A stretch of DNA of 18,441 bases. It comes from DASZGI01 sp035938995 (GTDB taxonomy: Bacteria > Actinomycetota > Actinomycetes > Streptomycetales > Catenulisporaceae). The stretch lies in the NCBI RefSeq assembly GCF_035938995.1, contig NZ_DASZGI010000150.1, positions 1 through 18,441 on the forward strand, in the 5' to 3' direction. This document shows positions 9,879 to 15,593 of the stretch, in pieces; within the stretch, counting starts at the first letter, position 1, and the number at the start of each line of letters is the position of its first letter. The translations under genes and the position numbers were made by a program. Below the pieces are notes generated by a model. That model had not been told where the DNA came from and made no database searches. It saw nothing but the letters and a program-made list of their open reading frames with translations.

Positions 9879-9918
9879 CGGTGGTGCCCCAGACCGTGGA
9901 GGGTCCGGGGCACCACCG
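9879..9918 (-). terminator. Hairpin terminator after the dehydrogenase-like gene
   Basis: The perfect 12-bp arms CGGTGGTGCCCC (9879-9890) and GGGGCACCACCG (9907-9918) enclose an inner GACC/GGTC stem with a 6-base loop. It lies 114 bases past the stop at 10032 and upstream of GNAT ATG 9805, so it should separate the two transcripts. It has no T-run. Confidence 0.6.
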
Positions 9919-9995
9919 CGCCGCGTGGGCGGCCTGGTCACGCTGTACGGGCGGAACCAGTTCGACCCGCGCACGCCCGTCTCAGGTCTCGACGG

Positions 9996-10027
9996 GTCGC
10001 GCTATACGTGAGTCGCGTTATACGTGA
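9996..10027. repeat. 16-bp tandem duplication
   Basis: GTCGCGCTATACGTGA (9996-10011) is directly followed by GTCGCGTTATACGTGA (10012-10027), with one difference in 16. It ends four bases from the stop codon of the dehydrogenase-like gene. Each unit contains a TATA-like core next to ACGT. Confidence 0.7.
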
Positions 10028-10031
10028 AGGG

Positions 10032-10928
10032 CTATGCCGCGCTGCCCTCGGCCTTCAGTTCGATCCCTGCGCCGCGCGCCTGAAGCTCCAAAAGCGCCGC
10101 GAAGTCCGCGTCGCGGTAGCCCGAGGTCACCGCCTCCTGAATGCGCTGATACGCGGCGGAGGCCACCTGCATCGGCGCCTCCACCACGCGGGCCGCGGCG
10201 AGTCCGAGGTCGAAGTCCTTGCGCAGCAGCTCCGTGGTGAACGTCGGGGTGAAGTCCAGGGAGAGCATCGCAGGGGTCTTGTACCTGGTGAAGTCCGAGC
10301 CGAGCACCGAGCCGTTGACGAACTCCATCAGCGCCTCACGGGTCACCCCGTACTTCTGGCCGAGCACGGCGACCTCGGCCAGCGTCTGGGAAATCACTCC
10401 GAGCAGCATGTTGTGGCACAGCTTCACCACCCGCGCCGAGTCGCCCTCGCCCACGTACGTGACCGAGCGGCCCAGGATCTCCAGGATCGGCCTGGCCTGC
10501 TGGTAAGCCTCCTGCGGCCCGGACACGCAGAACGACGCCGTACCGCCGGTCACCGCGCTCGCGTTTCCGCTGACCGGGGCGGCCAGGACCGCGGTGTCGG
10601 TCTTGCCCGCCAGTTCCCGCAGCGCGCGGGCGGCCGGGGCGTCGACGGTCGAGCAGTCGATCACGGTGCGCGGCCCGACCTCAGCGCCGAACAGCGCGTT
10701 GGCGACCGACACCAGGCTCGCCGGGGTGTCGACCGTGATGAACACGGTGCGGCACTCCACCAGGTCGGCCGGACCGTCCACCACGACTGCACCGAGGTGC
10801 GCCAACTCCTCGGCCTTCACCCGGGTCCGGTTGCACACGGCAACCTTCTGACCCGCTGCCAGCAACCGGGCCACCATCGCAGAACCCATGCGGCCGGTAC
10901 CTATCCAGCCGACGTTCGCGACAGCCAT
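10032..10928 (-). CDS. 3-hydroxyisobutyrate dehydrogenase-like NAD(P)-dependent oxidoreductase
   Basis: ATG 10928 is preceded by a GGGGGGA ribosome site five bases upstream, which overrides longer readings (to 11069). The 298-residue product starts with a Rossmann fold, VGWIGTGRMGSAMVARLLAAG (GxGxMG, about 6-14) and NRTRVKAEEL. The substrate-binding motif region is DCSTVDAPAARAL, and PVSGNASAVTGGTASFCVSG (about 119-138) is the family glycine-rich block. The catalytic lysine segment is VVKLCHNMLLGVISQTLAE, where K and N match the conserved KxxxN. The C-terminal all-helical domain includes the LRKDFDLGLAAARVVEAPM block. The family oxidises beta-hydroxy acids or reduces related compounds; the exact substrate is unknown. 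An imperfect dyad just upstream may be its operator. Confidence 0.92.
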   Translation of the reverse strand: MAVANVGWIGTGRMGSAMVARLLAAGQKVAVCNRTRVKAEELAHLGAVVVDGPADLVECRTVFITVDTPASLVSVANALFGAEVGPRTVIDCSTVDAPAARALRELAGKTDTAVLAAPVSGNASAVTGGTASFCVSGPQEAYQQARPILEILGRSVTYVGEGDSARVVKLCHNMLLGVISQTLAEVAVLGQKYGVTREALMEFVNGSVLGSDFTRYKTPAMLSLDFTPTFTTELLRKDFDLGLAAARVVEAPMQVASAAYQRIQEAVTSGYRDADFAALLELQARGAGIELKAEGSAA

Positions 10929-10941
10929 CTGATCCCCCCTA

Positions 10942-10955
10942 GTGTCATCTAACAC
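10942..10955 (-). promoter_or_regulatory. Imperfect dyad upstream of the dehydrogenase-like gene
   Basis: The sequence GTGTCATCTAACAC (plus strand) is symmetric at 10 of 14 positions, with perfect GTGT/ACAC ends. It abuts the ribosome site, and on the minus strand overlaps TTAGAT, a possible -10. It may be a repressor site; this is inference only. Confidence 0.3.
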
Positions 10956-11388
10956 GTCGTCCATCTCTCGGCTATTCCAGTCGATCCGGGCAGGCGTGCC
11001 ACGCCGTACCCGGGAGCGGCCGCCCCACGTCAGGGCCGGCGGTGCAAGAGTGCGCCCGCCCCGATCCACCGCACGATCCGGCCCCCGCGGTCACGCCGAG
11101 GTCGGCAGCGGCCGGGCCCGAGCGGGCGTCGTCTTCCACCAGGAGCACCGTACGCCGCGCGGAGAGTTACCGCGACACGCCGTAGAAAGCGGCGGCACGT
11201 CGCGGTGGGCGAGTGGGTGGTATTCGCGCACGTATAGGCGCGTACGAGGGCGGACGGGAGCGGGATCGGACGGGTTGATTTCGAGTGGCGCTCGATCGAG
11301 CGCCGCGAAAACGGGCACAGCGTGAGATTGCGCACAGATGCTGATTCAGCAGCGCAGACGGTCCGGCGGGAGGCGGTGTAAACCACGG
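10956..11388. other. Long non-coding regulatory region between divergent genes
   Basis: Open frames exist on both strands here, but their products are Arg/Pro-rich without recognisable folds or ribosome sites, so I call no gene. The region includes an 18-bp palindrome (11287-11304) and a small hairpin GCTGATTCAGC (11339-11349 region). I found no TPP riboswitch elements (no paired CTGAGA and CCTGA-type boxes in the correct order). Confidence 0.5.
11287..11304. repeat. Perfect 18-bp palindrome
   Basis: GGCGCTCGATCGAGCGCC reads the same on both strands. It lies about 100 bases upstream of the ABC importer start, in a region with no gene. It could be a dimeric regulator site or a cruciform/hairpin. 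Confidence 0.6.
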
Positions 11389-11405
11389 TATGATGATCGT
11401 TATCA
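11389..11405 (+). promoter_or_regulatory. Candidate -10 overlapped by a Fur-like 7-1-7 box
   Basis: TATGAT (11389-11394) is one base from the -10 consensus and would start RNA at about 11401, four bases before ATG 11405. No good -35 is visible. The 15-base TGATGATCGTTATCA (11391-11405) overlaps it. On the complement it matches 12 of 14 defined positions of the classical Fur 7-1-7 pattern (TGATAAT-n-ATTATCA). Binding there would block the promoter. Confidence 0.4.
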
Positions 11406-12463
11406 TGCAGAAGCTTCACCGCAGTGTGCCCCGGAAGGGCATCACCCTTGCCCTGGCCGCCGCCCTCGTCGGCGCCGGGTCCGCCGCGTGCTCCTCGTCG
11501 TCGGCCGCTTCATCCTCCCCCGGAAGCGCTGAGCTGACGCCGGTGACCCTCGCGCTCGACTGGACCCCGAACACCAACCACACCGGGATCTTCGCCGCCG
11601 AGCAGCTTGGCTATTTCAAGGCCGAGGGCATCGATCTGAAGATCATTCCTTATGGCGCCACTGCCCCGGAGACCCTGGTCTCCACGCACAAGGCCGACTT
11701 CGGCATCTCCTACCAGGACGGGCTCACCGAGGCGGCGGCGACCGGCGGTGACATCGTCTCCATATACGCGGTGACGCAGAAGACCGACGTGGTCATCGGG
11801 GTGCGCGCGGACAGCGGGATCACCTCCCCGAAGCAGCTCGACGGCAAGACCTACGCCGGGTACGGCTCGCCGCTCGAGACGCCGATGCTCACCTACGTGA
11901 TCAAGCAGGCCGGCGGCACCGGCACCTTCAGGAACGTCACCCTCAACACCGACGCCTATCAGGCGCTGTACGCGGGCCAGGCCGACTTCGCCCTCCCCGA
12001 GCCCACCTGGGAAGTCATCCAGGCGAAGCTGGTCGGCAAGCCGCTGCGGACCTTCGAGCTGTCGGACTACGGCTTCCCGGCGATCTACTCGGTCCTGATC
12101 GCCTCGTCCCGCCAGTACCTGAATGCGCACGGCGACCTCGCCAGGAAGTTCCTCGACGCGGTACAGAAGGGCTACCAGTACGCCGCAGCGCACCCGGCCG
12201 ACGCCGCCAACCTGCTGATCCAGGCGAACGAGTCGGTGCTCGGCGCACAGAAGGAGCTGGTCGACCAGAGCGCCGCGCTCGAGGCCTCCGCCTACTATAA
12301 GGACGCGAATGGAAAGATCGGCGTCCAGAGCGCGGCCCGCTGGACGGCGCTGACCGACTTCCTCTACCGGAACGGGATCCTCACCGACGCGGCGGGCAAG
12401 GCGCTGGCCCGGGAGCCGGACCCGTCGACCCTGTACACGAACGCGTACCTGCCGGCGTCCTGA
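11405..12463 (+). CDS. ABC transporter substrate-binding lipoprotein, ThiY/NMT1-like
   Basis: The start ATG 11405 gives 352 residues; ATGs at 11390 and 11393 are in frame but overlap the predicted -10. The N-terminus is a lipoprotein-type signal: basic residues (KLHRSVPRKG), a hydrophobic core (ITLALAAALVGAG) and SAAC, with C29 the likely lipidated residue; the lipobox is imperfect because Leu is replaced by Ser at -3. The mature protein begins with the NMT1/ThiY signature LALDWTPNTNHTGIFAAEQL and GYFKAEGIDLKIIPYG. Later come TLVSTHKADFGISYQDG and the hinge region. ThiY-type proteins bind formylaminopyrimidine or hydroxymethylpyrimidine thiamine precursors, so a pyrimidine ligand is most likely. 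The permease follows after 34 bases and the ATPase overlaps it, so this is a complete importer. Confidence 0.93.
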   Translation: MQKLHRSVPRKGITLALAAALVGAGSAACSSSSAASSSPGSAELTPVTLALDWTPNTNHTGIFAAEQLGYFKAEGIDLKIIPYGATAPETLVSTHKADFGISYQDGLTEAAATGGDIVSIYAVTQKTDVVIGVRADSGITSPKQLDGKTYAGYGSPLETPMLTYVIKQAGGTGTFRNVTLNTDAYQALYAGQADFALPEPTWEVIQAKLVGKPLRTFELSDYGFPAIYSVLIASSRQYLNAHGDLARKFLDAVQKGYQYAAAHPADAANLLIQANESVLGAQKELVDQSAALEASAYYKDANGKIGVQSAARWTALTDFLYRNGILTDAAGKALAREPDPSTLYTNAYLPAS

Positions 12464-12497
12464 CGGAGCGTCGGCTTAAGACCAGGCGGCGGGCACG

Positions 12498-13310
12498 ATG
12501 AGCGCGGGACGATTGCTGCGGACCCTGTGGCCGCCGTTGCTGCTGGCCGCCGTCCTGCTCGGCGGCTGGCAGCTGGTCGGCCGGTTCGCGATCGACAACC
12601 CGCAGGTGCTGCCGACGCCGTCCGACGTGGCCTCGGCCGGCTGGGACCAGAAGGCGGCGCTGTGGCAGAACGCGCTGCCCACGCTTCGGGAGACCGCGGC
12701 CGGCTTCGGGCTCTCCTTCGCCGTCTCGTGGATCATCGCCACCGCGATGGACTTCTCCGCCGCGGCCCGGCGGGCGGTGTACCCGCTGCTGGTGGCCTCT
12801 CAGACCATCCCGGTGATCGCGGTCGCGCCGCTGTTCGTGGTGATCTTCGGCTTCACGCTGCTGCCCAAGATGCTGCTGGTCGCGCTGGCCACCTTCTTCC
12901 CGCTGACCGCGTCGCTGGCGGAGGGCTTCGCCGCCGCTGACGGCGAGGCGGCCCGGCTGCTGCGGTCGATGGGGGCGAGCCGGTGGCAGGCGTTCCGGAA
13001 GGTGCGGGTGCCGGGCGCGCTGCCGTTCTTCTTCACCGGTCTGCGCGTGTCGATCACCTACGCGATCGGCGGCGCGATCTTCGCCGAGTACGCGGGGGCG
13101 GAGGACGGTCTCGGCATCTACATGAAGCAGATGCAGGACGTGTTCCGCACCGACCTCGTCTTCGCCACGATCCTGGTGATCGCGGTGCTCAGCGTCCTGC
13201 TGTTCGCGTCGACGTACCTGCTGGAGCGGCTCGTGACGCCGTGGCGTAGGTATGAGCGGGCTGACTCGTCCGGCGATGGCGGCCGGGGGCGGGGGTGGGG
13301 GCGGCGATGA
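12498..13310 (+). CDS. ABC transporter permease (ThiX/SsuC-like)
   Basis: This 270-residue protein has about six hydrophobic helices, beginning WPPLLLAAVLLGGWQLVG. The cytoplasmic EAA loop, AAADGEAARLLRSMGASRWQ and RKVRVPGALPFFFTG, lies near 147-182 and contacts the ATPase. It is typical of the taurine/nitrate/thiamine-precursor permease group. The C-terminal tail (about 253-270) is Gly/Arg-rich and low-complexity. Its stop overlaps the ATPase start as ATGA (13307-13310), indicating translational coupling. Its location between the binding protein and ATPase supports one importer with a homodimeric permease. The ribosome site is weak (GGCGGGC). Confidence 0.92.
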   Translation: MSAGRLLRTLWPPLLLAAVLLGGWQLVGRFAIDNPQVLPTPSDVASAGWDQKAALWQNALPTLRETAAGFGLSFAVSWIIATAMDFSAAARRAVYPLLVASQTIPVIAVAPLFVVIFGFTLLPKMLLVALATFFPLTASLAEGFAAADGEAARLLRSMGASRWQAFRKVRVPGALPFFFTGLRVSITYAIGGAIFAEYAGAEDGLGIYMKQMQDVFRTDLVFATILVIAVLSVLLFASTYLLERLVTPWRRYERADSSGDGGRGRGWGRR

Positions 13311-14128
13311 GCGAATACCAGCTCGAGGTCAGCGGCCTGATCCAGGAGTTCCCGCGGCCGGACGGCGCGGCGCTGCGCGTGCTGGACGGCCTGGATCTGC
13401 GCGTGCGGCCGGGCGAGTTCACCGCGGTGATCGGGCCGAGCGGCAGCGGCAAGTCGACCCTGTTCAACATCGTCGCCGGGCTGGACCGGCCGATCGCCGG
13501 CGAAGTGCGCGTCGACGGCCGGATCGCCACCGGGTACAGCGCTCAGGTCGCTTACATGCCGCAGAAGGACCTGCTGTTCCCGTGGCGCACGGTCGAGGCC
13601 AACGCGGCGCTGGGTCTGGAGGTCCAAGGCGTGCCGAAGCGTGAAGCGCGTGCCAGGGTTCGACCGCTGTTCGGCGAGTTCGGGCTCGAAGGGTTCGAGC
13701 GCTCATATCCGGCGCAGCTGTCCGGCGGCATGCGCCAGCGCGCGGCGCTCCTGCGCACAGTCGCGATGGGGCGCCCGGTCCTGCTGCTGGACGAGCCGTT
13801 CGGCGCCCTCGATTCGCTGACCCGGACTCAGATGCAGCTGTGGCTCGCGGAGACTTGGCAGCGGCACGGTTGGACGATCGTGCTGGTGACGCACGACGTC
13901 CGGGAGGCAGTGCTGCTGGCGGACAGCGTGCACGTGCTCTCCCCGCGCCCGGCCCGCGTCGTCGCCCGCTTCGACGCGGACCTGCCGCGCCCGCGCACCG
14001 CGGCGACCTTTCAGCTCCCTGAATTCGCCCGGCTGGAGCAGGCGGTACTGAACGCTCTGGGCCTCAAGGATCATGCGTCGCGCATCCTTCGCATGCCTGA
14101 CACCTCCTCGGATCGGACGGAAACGTGA
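13307..14128 (+). CDS. ABC transporter ATP-binding protein (ThiZ/SsuB-like)
   Basis: ATG 13307 overlaps the permease stop (ATGA); GTG 13295 is an alternative start that adds four residues. The 273-residue product has Walker A GPSGSGKST (about 45-53), the Q-loop YMPQKD, the signature LSGGMRQR, Walker B VLLLDEPFGALD and the H-loop LVTHDVREAVLLAD. All the key catalytic elements are present, so it should power import across the membrane. Family type (NitT/TauB/SsuB/ThiZ) matches the permease and binding protein. The end is Arg/Asp-rich and unremarkable. A kinase gene begins 88 bases downstream, possibly in the same operon. Confidence 0.95.
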   Translation: MSEYQLEVSGLIQEFPRPDGAALRVLDGLDLRVRPGEFTAVIGPSGSGKSTLFNIVAGLDRPIAGEVRVDGRIATGYSAQVAYMPQKDLLFPWRTVEANAALGLEVQGVPKREARARVRPLFGEFGLEGFERSYPAQLSGGMRQRAALLRTVAMGRPVLLLDEPFGALDSLTRTQMQLWLAETWQRHGWTIVLVTHDVREAVLLADSVHVLSPRPARVVARFDADLPRPRTAATFQLPEFARLEQAVLNALGLKDHASRILRMPDTSSDRTET

Positions 14129-14216
14129 CGGGCGCGCCCTCGGCAGAAATCGACAGGCGGGTCAAAACGACCGGTCATGGTACGCAGACGCAGTCGGCTG
14201 GAAGCGAGGGGGCCTG

Positions 14217-15392
14217 ATGTCGTCCCATCTCGTCCACGGAATGGGCACCGAGTGGGTCGCCCCCGACTGGCCGCCGCTCACCGCACGCGAGGCCGACCAG
14301 CTGCTGGGCCGGTTCGCCCGGCTCGGCGGAGCCGGACGCGTGCTGTGGCGCTCGCCGCGGCCGCTGTCCGCCGCCGGGCTGATCGAGTCGGCGCGCGGGG
14401 AGCGCGTCTTCGTCAAACGGCACCACGTCTCGGTCCGCTCGGCCGCGGGGCTGCTGGAGGAGCACGGCTTCCTCGCGCACCTGGCCGCGCGCGGCGCCCC
14501 GGTCGTGACGGTCCTCGCGGACGACGGCGGCGACACGGCGATCTCCATGGGGCCGTGGACGTACGAAGTCCACACGGTCGGGCGCGGACGGGACCTGTAT
14601 CGCGACGCGATCTCCTGGTCGCCGTTCACCAGTCTCGGGCATGCGCGGTCGGCCGGGCGGGCGCTGGCCGAGCTGCATGAGGCCGCGCAGGGCTATGACG
14701 CGCTGCGGCGTGCGCCGCAGCCGCTCCTCGGGGGCTTCACCGTGTTCGCGGCCGACGAGCCGCTCGCCGCGCTGGAGGCGTACGCGGCCGAGCGCCCGCA
14801 GGTGGCCGCGGAATTGGCGCGCCGGCCGTGGCGGGCCGACCTCGAACGCTGGCATCTGCCGTTTCACAACCGCCTGCACCCCCACCTCGAGCACCTGGAT
14901 CCGCTGTGGACGCACAACGACCTGCACGCCTCGAACCTGATGTGGGAGCGCGGCGCCGTCTCCACCGTCTTCGACTTCGGCCTGGCGGACCGGGCCTTCG
15001 CGGTCCACGACCTCGCCGTCGCGATCGAGCGCAACGCGGTGGAGTGGGTGGAGCTCGACGCGAAGGGCGCGGACGCGGTGCACGAGGACGTAGCACTGGC
15101 CCTGGTCGAGGGCTACACACAGGTCACAAAGCTCACTGACGCTGAGCACGCCGCCCTGCCCGACCTGCTCCCTCTCTGCCACGTCGACTACTCACTCAGC
15201 GAGATCGATTACTTCCGCTCCGTGACCGCCTCGGCCGACAACACCGACCTGGCATACCGCTATCTCGTGGACCACACCGCCTGGTTCGCCGGCCCGCTGG
15301 GCAGCCGGCTGTTGGATCGCTTACGCACCTCTGAGCAGCACCGATCCGGTCGACCAGGCAGCTCCACAGCAGCATCGGGTAGGCGGGATTGA
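14217..15392 (+). CDS. APH-family phosphotransferase (small-molecule kinase)
   Basis: The start ATG 14217 has GAGGGGG about five bases upstream; the frame is open further up, but without a ribosome site, overlapping the ATPase end. The 391-residue product shows the aminoglycoside/choline-kinase fold. The candidate ATP-binding lysine is K67 in RVFVKRH. A TYEVHTVGRGRDLYRDAISW block lies near 118-137. The catalytic Brenner motif HNDLHASN gives H233, D235 and N240, and DFG is at 253-255. The active site looks intact. The phosphoacceptor is unknown; the neighbouring ThiY-like importer makes an imported alcohol (for instance a hydroxymethylpyrimidine-like compound) a possible substrate. An in-frame TTA codon at 15321 (residue 369) could make expression dependent on the rare leucyl tRNA in Streptomyces-like hosts. 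Confidence 0.88.
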   Translation: MSSHLVHGMGTEWVAPDWPPLTAREADQLLGRFARLGGAGRVLWRSPRPLSAAGLIESARGERVFVKRHHVSVRSAAGLLEEHGFLAHLAARGAPVVTVLADDGGDTAISMGPWTYEVHTVGRGRDLYRDAISWSPFTSLGHARSAGRALAELHEAAQGYDALRRAPQPLLGGFTVFAADEPLAALEAYAAERPQVAAELARRPWRADLERWHLPFHNRLHPHLEHLDPLWTHNDLHASNLMWERGAVSTVFDFGLADRAFAVHDLAVAIERNAVEWVELDAKGADAVHEDVALALVEGYTQVTKLTDAEHAALPDLLPLCHVDYSLSEIDYFRSVTASADNTDLAYRYLVDHTAWFAGPLGSRLLDRLRTSEQHRSGRPGSSTAASGRRD

Positions 15393-15593
15393 ACGGGCGA
15401 CGGTTGCCTCACGTGCGTCAGGGAACAAACGTCCGGCACCGATAGATCACAAAGCTGAAGAGAATGTGAGACCAGGGATTCCGCAGAGATACTTTGCGAT
15501 GCAAAAATACTGCGCGGTAACCGTCCATCACCCGCGAGTCACGACACCGTCCCGCGGCACCGGCCGGCACCCGGCTACCGAAAGGCGTGCCTT
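15393..15593 (+). promoter_or_regulatory. Promoter/operator region of the LAL regulator
   Basis: This 201-base gap is richer in A/T than its surroundings at 15440-15510. The inverted repeat TTTGC-GAT-GCAAA (15493-15505) sits between -10-like GATACT (15488-15493) and AATACT (15506-15511). Neither has a convincing -35. Self-regulation by the downstream LuxR protein is possible but unproven. Confidence 0.4.

Noticed and set aside
9806..9916. Upstream GTG start for the minus-strand GNAT
   Set aside because: The extension runs through a strong terminator-like hairpin and adds non-family sequence; ATG 9805 is better.
10956..11404. TPP riboswitch upstream of the ThiY-like importer
   Set aside because: I looked for the paired CTGAGA and CCTGA-type boxes in order and did not find them; only a partial GTGAGA appears.
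11030..11419. Minus-strand frame of 129 codons in the regulatory gap
   Set aside because: Arg/Ser/Thr-rich product without a ribosome site or recognisable domain; it would overlap the importer promoter and start.
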